Positions 9,739-19,786 of a stretch of DNA of 64,000 bases are shown one piece after another; within the stretch, counting starts at the first letter, position 1, and the number at the start of each line of letters is the position of its first letter. The position numbers and the translations under genes are program-made. The notes under the pieces were generated by a model. It was given only the letters and a program-made list of their open reading frames with translations, was not told the DNA's origin and searched no databases. This DNA is from Burkholderiales bacterium (GTDB lineage: Bacteria > Pseudomonadota > Gammaproteobacteria > Burkholderiales > Burkholderiaceae_C). The stretch is from the NCBI GenBank assembly GCA_947474755.1, contig CANJJE010000008.1, positions 62,001-126,000 of the forward strand, given 5' to 3'.

Positions 9739-11055
9739 ATGGGTGATCTGCGTGACGGGGCCCACTCGGCTACCGATGCCTTTGAGGCGCTGGACGACTT
9801 CATCGAGCCAGCACGCCCCGCCAAGAAGCTCACCCGCCAGGCGCAGGTGCGCACAGGCTCGCGTGTGTTGACCATCGGTGGCTCAGCGCCTGTGCGCGTG
9901 CAGTCAATGACCAATACCGACACCGTCGATGTGATCGGCACCGCGATACAGGTCAAGGAACTGGCGCTGGCTGGTTCGGAACTGGTGCGCATCACCGTCA
10001 ACACGCCGGAGGCTGCGGCAGCCGTGCCTCACATCCGCGATCAACTCGATCGCATGGGCATCGACACTCCGCTGGTCGGCGACTTCCACTACAACGGCCA
10101 CCGGCTGCTCAGCGAGCATCCGGCCTGCGCCGAAGCGCTGTCGAAGTACCGCATCAACCCGGGTAACGTGGGCAAGGGCGACAAGGGCGACCGCCAGTTC
10201 GCGCAGATGATCGAGATCGCCGCGAAGCTCGACAAGGTGGTGCGCATCGGTGTCAACTGGGGCAGCCTCGATTCCGAGTTGCTGACGCAGATGATGGATG
10301 ACAACGCGAAACTTGCCGATCCGCAGCCGCCGCAGCAAATCATGTACCGTGCGCTGATCACCTCGGCAATCGCGTCGGCGAAACGCGCAGAAGCGCTGGG
10401 CCTCAACGGAGACCAGATCATCCTGTCGTGCAAGATGTCTGGCGTGCAGGATCTGGTCAGCGTCTACCGCGCGCTGGCCAGGCGTTGTGATTACGCGTTG
10501 CACCTCGGTCTGACCGAGGCGGGCATGGGTACCAAGGGCACGGTGGCATCGGCGACCGCGCTGGCTTTGCTGCTGCAGGACGGCATCGGTGACACGATCC
10601 GAGTGTCTCTGACGCCGCAACCTGGCGAATCGCGCACGCAGGAGGTGCTCATTGCCCTCGAAATCCTGCAATCGCTCGGCCTGCGCTCGTTCAACCCCAG
10701 CGTCACTGCCTGTCCCGGCTGCGGCCGCACCACCAGCACCACCTTCCAGGAGCTGGCCAAGCAGATTGACGACCATCTGCGGGCGCAGATGCCGGTGTGG
10801 CGTGCACGCTATCCGGGCGTCGAAAAGATGAAGGTTGCGGTGATGGGTTGCATCGTGAACGGGCCCGGCGAAAGCAAGCACGCCGACATCGGTATCAGCC
10901 TGCCCGGTACCGGAGAAGCACCAGCGGCGCCGGTGTTCATCGACGGCGTCAAGGCGCTGACCCTGCGTGGTGATCACATTGCCGACGAATTCCACGCACT
11001 GGTGGAGCGCTACATCGACAAGCGCTACGGCGCCGCAGCCGCATCGACGAGCTGA
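9739..11055 (+). CDS. ispG: 4-hydroxy-3-methylbut-2-en-1-yl diphosphate synthase IspG
   Basis: A [4Fe-4S] enzyme of the MEP isoprenoid pathway that converts MEcPP to HMBPP. The start is set by an AGGAGG ribosome site at 9727-9732, 6 bases before ATG 9739, which is excellent. Cluster ligands are in [14 protein letters not shown] and [10 protein letters not shown]. The N-terminal barrel has [12 protein letters not shown] and VGDFHYNGH. The 438-aa length includes the insert seen in proteobacterial enzymes. dxr, an earlier pathway step, is at 33.4 kb in this window. Confidence 0.97.
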   Translation: MGDLRDGAHSATDAFEALDDFIEPARPAKKLTRQAQVRTGSRVLTIGGSAPVRVQSMTNTDTVDVIGTAIQVKELALAGSELVRITVNTPEAAAAVPHIRDQLDRMGIDTPLVGDFHYNGHRLLSEHPACAEALSKYRINPGNVGKGDKGDRQFAQMIEIAAKLDKVVRIGVNWGSLDSELLTQMMDDNAKLADPQPPQQIMYRALITSAIASAKRAEALGLNGDQIILSCKMSGVQDLVSVYRALARRCDYALHLGLTEAGMGTKGTVASATALALLLQDGIGDTIRVSLTPQPGESRTQEVLIALEILQSLGLRSFNPSVTACPGCGRTTSTTFQELAKQIDDHLRAQMPVWRARYPGVEKMKVAVMGCIVNGPGESKHADIGISLPGTGEAPAAPVFIDGVKALTLRGDHIADEFHALVERYIDKRYGAAAASTS

Positions 11056-11149
11056 GCCTGCTTGCGCCTGGCACTGTGCCGTCGTTCCCACATATTGCCG
11101 CCATCCTGCGGGCAGCTTCGGCTGCACCGCTTGAATCCTTGAGAACGCC

Positions 11150-12445
11150 ATGAGCGACACCATCCAAGCCGTCAAGGGCATGAACGACATCCTGCCGCCT
11201 GAGTCGGCGACCTGGGATTGGTTCGAGAGCCTTGTGCGCTCGCTGATGTCTCGCCACGGTTACCTGGGCGTCCGCACACCGATCGTCGAGCCGACAGCAC
11301 TCTTCGTGCGCGGCCTGGGCGAAGTTACCGACATCGTCGAGAAGGAGATGTACTCCTTCGTGGATTCGATGAACGGCGACCGCTTGAGTCTCCGTCCCGA
11401 GAACACCGCCGGTGTCGTACGAGCGATCACCGAACACGCGATGCTGCGCGATGGCGGCAAGCGGCTGTACTACATCGGCGCCATGTTCCGCCACGAGCGG
11501 CCGCAGAAGGGCCGTTACCGGCAGTTCCACCAGGTTGGCGCCGAGGCACTGGGCTTCGCCGGGCCCGATGTCGACGCCGAATTGATCCTGATGTGCCGCA
11601 TGCTGTGGCGCGAGCTGGGACTGGTTGAAGGACGCGACCTGCGGTTGGAGCTGAACAGCCTGGGGCAGCCTGACGAACGACGTGCTCACCGCGAGGCGCT
11701 GATCGCGCACTTCGAGGCGCATGCCGGGCTGCTGGACGAGGACGCGAAGCGCCGGCTGTACAGCAACCCGCTGCGCATCCTCGACACCAAGAACCCGGCG
11801 ATGCATGCCGTGGTGGAAGCCGCGCCGCAGCTGATGACCTTTCTCGGATCCGATTCGCTGGCGCACATGAATGCGGTCCGCGCGGCCCTCGATGCGGCCG
11901 GCCTGGCCTACCGCATCAACCCGCGGCTGGTGCGCGGCATGGACTACTACAACCTGACCGTGTTCGAGTGGGTCACCGACCGGCTGGGTTCGCAGGGAAC
12001 GGTGTGTGGCGGCGGACGCTACGACACGCTGATAGAACAACTGGGCGGCAAGTCGGCTCCAGCTGTGGGCTGGGGCTTGGGCATCGAGCGGCTGCTACTG
12101 CTGCTGAAGGAGGCTGGCATCGAAGCACCCGTGCTCACGCCCGATGCCTATGCGGTGATTCCATCGCCTGCGGCGATGCCACTCGCCCTGCGTACCGTCG
12201 ATACCTTGCGCGCGGCGGGGGTATCGGTGTTGATGCACGCGGCCGGCCGCGACGGTCTGGGCAGCATGAAGGCGCAGTTCAGGCGGGCCGATGCCAGCGG
12301 CGCTCGGCACGCGCTGATTTTCGGCGACGACGAAGTGGCGCGAGGTCAAGTCGCCGTCAAGCCTTTGCGTGATGCGAGCGCCGCGCAACGCATGCGCGCG
12401 TTGTCCGACGCGGCGCAGTGGGCCGACGAATTGCGCACCGCATAA
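11150..12445 (+). CDS. hisS: Histidine--tRNA ligase
   Basis: A class II aminoacyl-tRNA synthetase charging tRNA-His. Motif 2 region ([20 protein letters not shown]), the histidine-A motif [27 protein letters not shown], and motif 3 ([17 protein letters not shown]) are all present. A C-terminal anticodon-binding domain follows (about residues 330-431). Length 431 aa is typical. It sits between ispG and yfgM as in E. coli. hisZ, a paralogous HisS-like protein without ligase function, lies 8 kb downstream. Confidence 0.97.
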   Translation: MSDTIQAVKGMNDILPPESATWDWFESLVRSLMSRHGYLGVRTPIVEPTALFVRGLGEVTDIVEKEMYSFVDSMNGDRLSLRPENTAGVVRAITEHAMLRDGGKRLYYIGAMFRHERPQKGRYRQFHQVGAEALGFAGPDVDAELILMCRMLWRELGLVEGRDLRLELNSLGQPDERRAHREALIAHFEAHAGLLDEDAKRRLYSNPLRILDTKNPAMHAVVEAAPQLMTFLGSDSLAHMNAVRAALDAAGLAYRINPRLVRGMDYYNLTVFEWVTDRLGSQGTVCGGGRYDTLIEQLGGKSAPAVGWGLGIERLLLLLKEAGIEAPVLTPDAYAVIPSPAAMPLALRTVDTLRAAGVSVLMHAAGRDGLGSMKAQFRRADASGARHALIFGDDEVARGQVAVKPLRDASAAQRMRALSDAAQWADELRTA

Positions 12446-12474
12446 TCCGAGGCTGTTCGGAACTCACTGCAAGC

Positions 12475-13167
12475 ATGGCCACGCATCTCGACCTCGAAGA
12501 ACAAGAACAGCTTGATGCCGTCAAGCAATTCTGGAAGCGCAACGGCAACCGCGTCATCTGGCTGTTGATCGCGGCATTGTTGGCCTATTCCTCCTGGACT
12601 GGTTGGGGCTTGTGGCAACGAGAGCAGGCCACCCAGGCCGGTGCGATGTTCGACGAACTCGACAAGGCTGCGCAGGCCGCCGATGTGGACAAGGTCACTC
12701 GCGTGTTCGGCGATCTGCAGTCTCGCTATCCGAAAACGGCTTTTGCGCAACAGGGTGGATTGCTGGCCGCCAAGGTGCAGGCGGAGAAGGGTCAGGTCGA
12801 TGCGGCTCAGGTGACGCTCAATTGGGTCGGTGCGAATGCAACCGAAAACGAGTACCAGACCATCGCGAGGTTGCGACTGGCCGGTTTGCTGCTCGACGGC
12901 AAGAAGTACGACGAGGCCCTGAAGCAACTCGACGCAGCCACGGCCGCTGGCTTTGAAGCACTGGTAGCCGATCGCCGTGGTGATGTGCTGATGGCACAGG
13001 GCAAGGCCGACGACGCCAAGGCGTCCTATACCAAGGCATGGCAGGCGATGGACGCGAAAATCGAATATCGGCGCCTGATCGAGGCCAAGCTCGCCGCGCT
13101 GGGTGCCGCTCCGCTGACAGCGACATTGGCTGCCGACGCCGCCGTGAACACGGGAGCGGTCAAGTGA
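12475..13167 (+). CDS. yfgM: YfgM-like TPR membrane protein (ancillary SecYEG translocon subunit)
   Basis: A single-pass inner-membrane protein with a periplasmic TPR domain. In E. coli YfgM associates with PpiD at the SecYEG translocon. The sequence shows a cytoplasmic start (MATHLDLEEQEQLDAVKQFW), one membrane helix (VIWLLIAALLAYSSWTGWGL) and helical repeats to residue 230. The start at ATG 12475 matches the conserved N-terminus. It overlaps bamB by 4 bp, and the hisS-yfgM-bamB-der order is conserved across beta- and gammaproteobacteria. Confidence 0.92.
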   Translation: MATHLDLEEQEQLDAVKQFWKRNGNRVIWLLIAALLAYSSWTGWGLWQREQATQAGAMFDELDKAAQAADVDKVTRVFGDLQSRYPKTAFAQQGGLLAAKVQAEKGQVDAAQVTLNWVGANATENEYQTIARLRLAGLLLDGKKYDEALKQLDAATAAGFEALVADRRGDVLMAQGKADDAKASYTKAWQAMDAKIEYRRLIEAKLAALGAAPLTATLAADAAVNTGAVK

Positions 13168-14291
13168 GGCGCGCTGCGGTTGTTGCCGCCACTTGTCTGG
13201 GTACCTTGCTCTCAGGCTGCGGGTTGTTCTTTCCCGACAAGAGCAAGCCCGAGCCCAAGGAACTGGTGCCGGTCAAACCGACGATTGCGGGGCGTGTGGT
13301 GTGGACGGCAAGCACGGCCGATGTCGCGTTTCCACTGTCGGTTGCCGTCAATGGCAGTACTTTCACCGTGGGTGCCTCGGACGGTTCGGTGATTGCACTG
13401 GACGCGAGCAAGGGTCGCGAAATCTGGCGTGCGGACGCCAAGTCGGCACTCAGCGCCGGCGTCGGCAGTGACGGCAAGTTCGCCGCAGTGGTCACAGGGG
13501 AAGGCCAGGTCGTTGTGTTCGAAGGCGGTCGCGAGCTTTGGCGACAGCCAGCAGGCACACGCGTCATTACCTCCCCCCTGGTCGCTGGTGAGCGGGTCTT
13601 CGTGGTCGGACTTGACCGCAGCGTCACCGCCTTCGACGCCTTGAACGGTGCGCGGCTCTGGTCGGTGCAGCGTCCTGGCGACCCGCTGACGCTGGCACAG
13701 GCGGGTGTGGCGATGGCGTTCAAGAACACCTTGCTGGTCAGCCAGGGCTCGCGCTTGGCGGCGCTGGACCCAGCCAATGGCGCAGTGCGCTGGGATGTTG
13801 CACTGGCCACGCCGCGTGGCGCCAATGAGATCGAACGACTGGCCGATCTGGTCGGGCCCGCGGTTCGGGTCGGCGATGTTGTCTGCGTGCGTGCGTATCA
13901 GGCCAGCGTCGGTTGCGTCAATGCCGAAACCGGCCAGTTGCTGTGGACCAAGAATTTCGGTGGGCGTGGTGGACTGGCTGCTGACGAGCATTACGTCTAT
14001 GCAGCAGACGCTGCAGACCGCATCACTGCCTGGAAGGCCAGCACTGGCGAAGTTGTCTGGACTACCGATGCCTACCTCTACCGTCAACTGACAACGCCCT
14101 TCAGCCTCGGCCCGGTGCTCGTTTTCGGCGATTTCGAAGGACAACTGCATTTCCTGTCGGCGGACCGTGGCGTGGCGCAACTGATCCTGCCTACCGATGG
14201 CGCCCCTATGGCAGCAGCGCCCGTGGTATCAGGCACCACGGTGTTGATCGTCTCCCGCGACGGCGGGCTGTTTGCCTTGCGGCCTGAATGA
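13164..14291 (+). CDS. bamB: Outer membrane protein assembly factor BamB
   Basis: A beta-propeller lipoprotein of the BAM complex. Start GTG 13164 overlaps the yfgM stop (GTGA), giving a short signal peptide with lipobox LLSGC and a mature lipoprotein of about 355 residues. Repeated PQQ-like propeller blades are visible ([60 protein letters not shown]). It is the window's third BAM gene with bamD and bamA. Confidence 0.95.
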   Translation: MRRAAVVAATCLGTLLSGCGLFFPDKSKPEPKELVPVKPTIAGRVVWTASTADVAFPLSVAVNGSTFTVGASDGSVIALDASKGREIWRADAKSALSAGVGSDGKFAAVVTGEGQVVVFEGGRELWRQPAGTRVITSPLVAGERVFVVGLDRSVTAFDALNGARLWSVQRPGDPLTLAQAGVAMAFKNTLLVSQGSRLAALDPANGAVRWDVALATPRGANEIERLADLVGPAVRVGDVVCVRAYQASVGCVNAETGQLLWTKNFGGRGGLAADEHYVYAADAADRITAWKASTGEVVWTTDAYLYRQLTTPFSLGPVLVFGDFEGQLHFLSADRGVAQLILPTDGAPMAAAPVVSGTTVLIVSRDGGLFALRPE

Positions 14292-14316
14292 CGCGGCTTG
14301 CTGCGGGCCTGTCTCT

Positions 14317-15648
14317 ATGAAGCCGGTCATCGCCATCGTCGGGCGACCGAATGTCGGCAAATCCACGCTGTTCAACCGCATGACCAAGAGCCGCGACGCG
14401 ATCGTTGCGGACTTTGCCGGGCTGACGCGTGACCGCCACTATGGCGACGGCCGCATCGGCGACCGCGAGTTCATCGTTGTCGACACTGGCGGCTTCGAGC
14501 CGACCTGCGACACGGGAATCGTCAAAGAGATGGCCAAGCAGACACGCCAGGCGGTGGCTGAAGCCGATGCGGTGATCTTCGTCGTTGACATCCGCGGCGG
14601 CTTGTCGGCTCAGGACCACGACATCGCGCGCTACTTGCGCACGGTTGGCAAGAAGGTGGTGCTGGCGGCCAACAAAGCCGAAGGCATGGTCGAGTCGCCC
14701 TTGCTGGGCGAGTTCTACGAGTTGGGCATGGGTGAGCCGCACCCGATCTCTGCGGCGCACGGTCAGGGCATCCGTAGCCTGACCGAGGCGGCATTGGCCG
14801 GTTTCCCCTTCGAGGACGACGACGCGGACGTTGATGTGGCCTCGCCGATACGGTTGGCGGTGGCCGGCCGGCCCAATGTCGGCAAATCGACGCTGATCAA
14901 CACCTGGCTGGGCGAGGAGCGGCTTGTCGCATTCGACATGCCAGGCACCACTCGCGACGCGATCACGGTGCCATTCGAGCGCAACGGCCAGAAGTTCGAA
15001 CTGATCGACACCGCCGGCTTGCGCCGCAGGGGCAAGGTGTTCGAGGCGATCGAGAAGTTCTCGGTGGTCAAGACCCTGCAGGCCATTGCCGATGCAAATG
15101 TGGTGCTGTTGCTGCTCGATGCGACGCAGGGCGTTACCGACCAGGACGCGCACATCGCGGGCTACATCCTCGAGAGCGGCCGCGCCGTGGTGATCGCAGT
15201 CAACAAGTGGGATGCAGTTGACGACTATCAGCGACAACTGCTGCAACGCTCGATCGAGCAGCGCCTTGCCTTCCTGAAGTTTGCCTCAGTGCTGAACATC
15301 TCCGCAATCAAGCGACAGGGGCTCGGACCGGTGTGGAAAGCCATCGCAGACGCACACGCCTCGGCGACACGCAAGATGTCGACGCCGGTGCTCACCCGAC
15401 TGCTGCTGGATGCCATCGAACACCAGGCGCCGCAGCGTGCGGGCATGTTCAGGCCGAAGCTGCGCTACGCGCACCAAGGCGGCATGAACCCGCCGATCGT
15501 GGTGGTCCACGGTAATTCGCTGGAGCACGTGACCGCCGCCTACAAGCGGTTTCTTGAAGGACGCATCCGCGAGCACTTCAAGCTCACTGGCACGCCACTG
15601 CGCATCGAGATGCGTTCAGGCAAGAACCCGTTCGATGCCAAAGGCTGA
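14317..15648 (+). CDS. der: Ribosome biogenesis GTPase Der (EngA)
   Basis: A double-GTPase needed for 50S subunit maturation. The two G domains each have a P-loop, GRPNVGKST, near residues 8 and 185, and each has a G3 motif (VDTGG; DTAG) and a G4 motif (NKAE; NKWD). A KH-like C-terminal domain ends the 443-aa protein. The start at ATG 14317 gives the canonical N-terminus [16 protein letters not shown]. It is followed by hfq after 77 bp, the typical betaproteobacterial order. Confidence 0.97.
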   Translation: MKPVIAIVGRPNVGKSTLFNRMTKSRDAIVADFAGLTRDRHYGDGRIGDREFIVVDTGGFEPTCDTGIVKEMAKQTRQAVAEADAVIFVVDIRGGLSAQDHDIARYLRTVGKKVVLAANKAEGMVESPLLGEFYELGMGEPHPISAAHGQGIRSLTEAALAGFPFEDDDADVDVASPIRLAVAGRPNVGKSTLINTWLGEERLVAFDMPGTTRDAITVPFERNGQKFELIDTAGLRRRGKVFEAIEKFSVVKTLQAIADANVVLLLLDATQGVTDQDAHIAGYILESGRAVVIAVNKWDAVDDYQRQLLQRSIEQRLAFLKFASVLNISAIKRQGLGPVWKAIADAHASATRKMSTPVLTRLLLDAIEHQAPQRAGMFRPKLRYAHQGGMNPPIVVVHGNSLEHVTAAYKRFLEGRIREHFKLTGTPLRIEMRSGKNPFDAKG

Positions 15649-15725
15649 GGTTAGTCCTGCCGACAGGTCGGTACCGGCTCGTGTGTTAACGTTTCTCCAG
15701 CATTTCATTCAACACGGAAGATATC

Positions 15726-15968
15726 GTGAGCAATAAAGGTCAGCTTTTGCAAGATCCCTTCTTGAACGTTCTGCGCAAGGAGCATGTGCCTGTATCCATC
15801 TACTTGGTCAATGGAATCAAGTTGCAGGGGCATATCGAGTCGTTCGACCAGTACGTGGTGTTGCTGCGCAACACCGTGACACAGATGGTCTACAAGCATG
15901 CCATTTCCACGGTGGTGCCCGGTCGTGCAGTCAACTTCCACGCTCCCGACACTCCAGAGGCGGCGTGA
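15726..15968 (+). CDS. hfq: RNA chaperone Hfq
   Basis: A hexameric Sm-like protein that pairs small RNAs with mRNAs. The 80 residues contain Sm1 ([20 protein letters not shown]) and Sm2 with the proximal-face motif YKHAIST. The start codon is GTG at 15726, preceded by CGGAAGA. The C-terminal tail is short ([16 protein letters not shown]), as in betaproteobacteria. hflX follows 37 bp later. Confidence 0.97.
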   Translation: MSNKGQLLQDPFLNVLRKEHVPVSIYLVNGIKLQGHIESFDQYVVLLRNTVTQMVYKHAISTVVPGRAVNFHAPDTPEAA

Positions 15969-16005
15969 GCGCGCGTAACGATTACCGCGGGGCTTCGTCG
16001 TCATT

Positions 16006-17253
16006 TTGAATCCTGACTCTTCCGCCACGGCCGACCTCAGTCCAGCGCGCGCGATTCTCGTGGGCGTTGCGATAGGTCGTGCGCCTGGCTTTGACGACAC
16101 GCTGGACGAACTGGCGCTGCTTGCCGAATCAGCGGGCGACATCGCGGTCGCCCGTGTGGTCGCCCGTCGCAAATCGCCCGATCCAGCGTTGTTCATAGGT
16201 TCAGGCAAGGCCGATGAAATCAAGGCGCTGGTCGAGATGCACCAAGCCGAGGTGGTTTTATTCGACCAGATGTTGGGCGCTGCCCAGCAGCGCAATCTAG
16301 AGCGCCACCTGGGTGTTGCTGTTGCCGACCGGACGATGCTGATCCTCGAAATCTTCGCCGACAGGGCGCAAAGCCATGAAGGCAAGCTGCAGGTCGAACT
16401 CGCGCGGCTGCAGTACCTGTCCACCCGGCTGGTGCGTCGCTGGAGTCATCTGGAACGCCAGCGCGGCGGTATTGGTAACCGCGGCGGTCCAGGCGAGGCG
16501 CAGATTGAATTGGACCGACGGATGATCGGCGAGCGCATCAAGTCGGTGAAGGAGCGGCTGGAGAAGGTCAAGCGCCAGCGCAACACTCAGCGCAAATCAC
16601 GAGAGCGCAGCGAGACCTTCCGCGTTTCTCTGGTTGGTTACACCAATGCCGGCAAATCGACGCTGTTCAACAAGTTGGTGAAAGCACGCGCCTACGCTGC
16701 TGATCAGCTGTTTGCGACGTTGGACACGACCACGCGGCAGATGTATCTGGAGGAAGCTGGCCGCAATGTGTCGCTTTCTGACACGGTGGGTTTCATCCGC
16801 GACCTGCCGCACAAACTGGTCGAAGCCTTTGAGGCCACCTTGCAGGAGGCCTCTCAGGCTGACCTGTTGCTGCATGTCGTCGACGCGGCGAGCCTGAACC
16901 GCGACGAGCAGCGCTACGAAGTCGAGCGTGTGCTGGCCAGCATCGGCGCAGCACAGGTCCCGCAGATCCTGGTGTTCAACAAGTCTGATCTGCTGGAGCA
17001 GCACCAGTCGCCGCACGCTGAAGTCGATGCGATCGTCCCTGACGACGGGCGTCTGGTGCCGCGCGTATTCATCAGCGCGGAGCAGGGCTCAGGTCTAGAG
17101 GCATTGCGGCACCTGATCGCCAAGTTCGCCACCGGCGTCGCCGCAGCCACCTTGCATTTCAACCACGAGCCTCACACACCATCCATCGAACCTGATGTCA
17201 GTGATGCATCGCAACTCCCCGAATCCACCGGAACTTTTCCCCTCCACGCATGA
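16006..17253 (+). CDS. hflX: Ribosome-rescue/splitting GTPase HflX
   Basis: A translational GTPase that splits stalled ribosomes under stress. An N-terminal nucleotide-binding domain (about 1-180, VGVAIGRAP to LARLQYLSTRLVRRWSHL) precedes a coiled linker rich in Lys/Arg and a G domain with GYTNAGKSTLFN, DTVGFI and NKSD. The GGIGNRGGPGEAQIELDRR segment is diagnostic. The only start that fits the conserved N-terminus is TTG 16006, a rare codon that would lower expression. The 3' end overlaps hflK by 4 bp. Confidence 0.95.
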   Translation: MNPDSSATADLSPARAILVGVAIGRAPGFDDTLDELALLAESAGDIAVARVVARRKSPDPALFIGSGKADEIKALVEMHQAEVVLFDQMLGAAQQRNLERHLGVAVADRTMLILEIFADRAQSHEGKLQVELARLQYLSTRLVRRWSHLERQRGGIGNRGGPGEAQIELDRRMIGERIKSVKERLEKVKRQRNTQRKSRERSETFRVSLVGYTNAGKSTLFNKLVKARAYAADQLFATLDTTTRQMYLEEAGRNVSLSDTVGFIRDLPHKLVEAFEATLQEASQADLLLHVVDAASLNRDEQRYEVERVLASIGAAQVPQILVFNKSDLLEQHQSPHAEVDAIVPDDGRLVPRVFISAEQGSGLEALRHLIAKFATGVAAATLHFNHEPHTPSIEPDVSDASQLPESTGTFPLHA

Positions 17254-18593
17254 AGATCAGTCGTCCCACCGAAGTCCCGGGTCGTCCCGTTTCCCCTTGG
17301 CGTGCTGTGTTGCACAGCGCCACGGCGCTCTGCGCTGCGCTGATGGCCCGTCTGGGGCTGTGTCGCCCCAGGGGGAGCGAAGCCTTGGGCCCTAACCTGT
17401 CGGGTCCGTATCTGAACAAGGGCGACGGCCCTCCCGATCTCGACGAGTTGTGGCGGGACTTCAACAAGAAGCTCAGCGGCCTGTTCGGGGGCAAGGGCGG
17501 CGGCTCGCGCACACCTAGCCCAGGTGATGGCGGTAATTTTCAGCCCGACATGAAGAGCGCTGGCATCGGTGTCGGCTTGGTCGCCGGGGTGGCGGCCGTG
17601 CTCTGGTTGGGTAGCGGTTTCTTCATCGTGCAGGAAGGTCAGCAAGCGGTAGTGACCTCGTTCGGCAAGTACAGCCACACCTCGGACGCTGGTTTTCAGT
17701 GGCGCATGCCCGCACCGTTCCAGGCCCACGAAACCGTGCCGGTGACGCAGTTACGCTCCATCGAAGTGGGTCGCAATGCGGTAGTTCAGGCAACCGGGCT
17801 GCGTGATTCGTCGATGTTGACGCAGGACGAGAACATCGTCGACATCCGCTTCACCGTGCAGTACCGCCTCAAGGACTCCCGCGCCTATCTCTTCGAGAAC
17901 CGCAACCCCGACGACGCTGTCGTGCAGGCGGCGGAATCCGCGGTACGCGAGATCGTCGGCAAGAGCACGATGGACTCTGTGCTCTATGAACAGCGCGACG
18001 CGATTGCCAATGAGCTCGTCAAATCGATTCAGACGCAGACCGATCGGCTCAACACCGGCATCCTGGTGGTCAATGTCAATGTGCAGAACGTGCAGGCGCC
18101 TGAACAGGTGCAGGCAGCCTTCGATGACGCTTTCAAGGCGGGCGCCGACCGCGAGCGCTTGAAGAACGAGGGCCAAGCTTACGCTAACGATGTGATTCCC
18201 AAGGCGCAGGGAACCGCCGCACGTCTGCGAGAGGAGTCGGAAGGTTACAAGTCGCGGGTGGTCGCGCAGGCCGAGGGCGATGCACAACGCTTTTCAAGCG
18301 TGTTGATCGAATACAAGAAAGCGCCAGCAGTGACCCGAGATCGGCTTTACATCGACGCCATGAAGGAGGTGTATTCCAACGTCAGCAAGGTCTATGTCGA
18401 CAACAGGAACAACTCGAATCTGTTGTACCTGCCACTCGACAAGCTGATTCAGCAAGCCAGCGCCGCCTCAGCGCCTGCAGTAGGTACCGCCATGACGACG
18501 GCGGACGCCAGTGCTGCGGCGCCAACTGCGCCCGGCTCGCTCGATGTGCGCTCTCGCGACGGGCAACGTAGCCGTGATCGCGACGGTCGCTGA
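17250..18593 (+). CDS. hflK: FtsH protease modulator HflK
   Basis: A SPFH/band-7 inner-membrane protein that, with HflC, caps the FtsH protease. One membrane helix (IGVGLVAGVAAVLWLGSGFF) is followed by the SPFH domain (FIVQEGQQAVVTSFGKYS onward) and a coiled-coil region. The first 50 residues from ATG 17250 (SPWRAVLHSATALCAALMAR and on) look unlike HflK, which normally begins with a Gly/Pro-rich segment leading to GPPDLDELW. An in-frame TTG at 17385 has a strong GGGGGAG site 7 bases upstream and would yield a normal N-terminus. I list the ATG start because it overlaps hflX by 4 bp, but the true start is unsure. Confidence 0.9.
   Translation: MKISRPTEVPGRPVSPWRAVLHSATALCAALMARLGLCRPRGSEALGPNLSGPYLNKGDGPPDLDELWRDFNKKLSGLFGGKGGGSRTPSPGDGGNFQPDMKSAGIGVGLVAGVAAVLWLGSGFFIVQEGQQAVVTSFGKYSHTSDAGFQWRMPAPFQAHETVPVTQLRSIEVGRNAVVQATGLRDSSMLTQDENIVDIRFTVQYRLKDSRAYLFENRNPDDAVVQAAESAVREIVGKSTMDSVLYEQRDAIANELVKSIQTQTDRLNTGILVVNVNVQNVQAPEQVQAAFDDAFKAGADRERLKNEGQAYANDVIPKAQGTAARLREESEGYKSRVVAQAEGDAQRFSSVLIEYKKAPAVTRDRLYIDAMKEVYSNVSKVYVDNRNNSNLLYLPLDKLIQQASAASAPAVGTAMTTADASAAAPTAPGSLDVRSRDGQRSRDRDGR
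17352..17371. repeat. Inverted repeat inside the 5' end of hflK
   Basis: A perfect 7-bp stem with a 6-nt loop (CTGGGGC TGTGTC GCCCCAG). It is directly followed by GGGGAGCGAAGCC and a candidate TTG start at 17385. A second small palindrome (AGCGCC AC GGCGCT) lies about 30 bases upstream. It could mark a dispersed repeat inserted before hflK or a translational control hairpin; no second copy was noticed in this window. Confidence 0.45.
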
Positions 18594-18611
18594 ACCCGTA
18601 CGGAATCCATC

Positions 18612-19502
18612 ATGAATCGCATTGGTATTTATGTCGTCGGCGCGTTGATCGCGCTTCTTGTCGCGTTCTCTACCCTGTTCATCGTCGATCAGCGGCAGTT
18701 CGCCGTGATCTATGCACTCGGCGAAATCAAGGAGGTCGTCACCGAGCCCGGCCTCAAGTTCAAGTTGCCGCCTCCGTTTCAGAACGTTGTGTTCCTGGAC
18801 CGCCGTACGCAAACCCTCGACAGCCCTGAAACCCGGCCGATCTTCACCGCCGAGAAGAAAAGCTTGGTGATCGACTGGCTCGTCAAGTGGCGTGTGACAG
18901 ACGCGCGCCAGTTCATTCGCAACAACGGTGTGGACATGCGCAGTGTCGAAAGCCGCCTGAGCCCGATTGTGCAGGCCGCCTTCAATGAGGAGGTCACCAA
19001 GCGCACAGTGCAGGCTATGCTGGCTACCGATCGTGATCGAGTGATGCAGGGCGTGCGCGCACGTCTGGCCGACGAAGCCAAATCCTTCGGCATCGACGTC
19101 GTCGATGTGCGCATCAAGCGGGTCGATTTCTCGGCGAACATCACGGATTCGGTGTACCGCCGCATGGAGTCCGAACGCAAGCGCGTGGCCAATGAACTGC
19201 GATCTACTGGGGCTGCCGAAGCCGAGAAAATCCGTGCCGATGCCGACCGTCAACGCGAGGTCATCGTTGCCGAGGCCTACCGGGACGCCCAGAAGGTCAA
19301 GGGTGAGGGGGACGCAAGGGCCTCGACACTGTATGCCGATGCCTTCGGCCGCGACCCGCAGTTCGCCCAGTTTTATCGCAGCCTCGAAGCCTATCGGACC
19401 AGTTTCCGCAGCAAAAGCGACGTGATGGTCCTCGACCCCTCGAGCGAGTTTTTCAATGCGATGCGCGGTAACTTCGGGGGCCCCCCGTCCGGCAAGAAGT
19501 GA
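18612..19502 (+). CDS. hflC: FtsH protease modulator HflC
   Basis: The partner of HflK in the FtsH-modulating SPFH complex. An N-terminal anchor (IGIYVVGALIALLVAFSTLF) is followed by the band-7 domain (IVDQRQFAVIYALGEIKEVV) and the conserved VKRVDFS-like stretch (VDVRIKRVDFSANITDSVY) and coiled coil (RMESERKRVANELRSTG). Length 296 aa is typical. It follows hflK by 18 bp and overlaps the small downstream membrane protein gene (GTGA). Confidence 0.96.
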   Translation: MNRIGIYVVGALIALLVAFSTLFIVDQRQFAVIYALGEIKEVVTEPGLKFKLPPPFQNVVFLDRRTQTLDSPETRPIFTAEKKSLVIDWLVKWRVTDARQFIRNNGVDMRSVESRLSPIVQAAFNEEVTKRTVQAMLATDRDRVMQGVRARLADEAKSFGIDVVDVRIKRVDFSANITDSVYRRMESERKRVANELRSTGAAEAEKIRADADRQREVIVAEAYRDAQKVKGEGDARASTLYADAFGRDPQFAQFYRSLEAYRTSFRSKSDVMVLDPSSEFFNAMRGNFGGPPSGKK

Positions 19503-19705
19503 TTGACACCGGTGAGTCCTGGAACGCGCTGCTGCTGGCTCTCGGCTTCTTGCTGTTACTGGAAGGGTTGCTTCCCTTCCTGAGTCCGCAAAGTTGGCGC
19601 GCATTGTTCGCACAGGCCGCAAAGCTCACCGACGGGCAACTGCGATTCCTCGGGCTGACTGCCTTGGTCGTGGGCTGCGCCATTCTGCTCACCGCCTTCG
19701 ATTGA
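19499..19705 (+). CDS. Small two-helix membrane protein, DUF2065 family
   Basis: A 68-residue protein with two predicted membrane helices (ALLLALGFLLLLEGLLPFLS and FLGLTALVVGCAILLTAF) joined by a basic amphipathic loop (PQSWRALFAQAAKLTDGQLR). The start is GTG 19499, overlapping the hflC stop. DUF2065 proteins regularly follow hflC in betaproteobacteria; the function is unknown. Its position suggests a link to the HflKC-FtsH complex, which is inference from context only. Confidence 0.85.
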   Translation: MIDTGESWNALLLALGFLLLLEGLLPFLSPQSWRALFAQAAKLTDGQLRFLGLTALVVGCAILLTAFD

Positions 19706-19786
19706 GTCGGCTTCGACGGTGTTGGGCGCGCGAGGCTTCCAACGAGCCCGCCTACAATCTTTCTTTTAACAGGGTGTTGGATTGAC

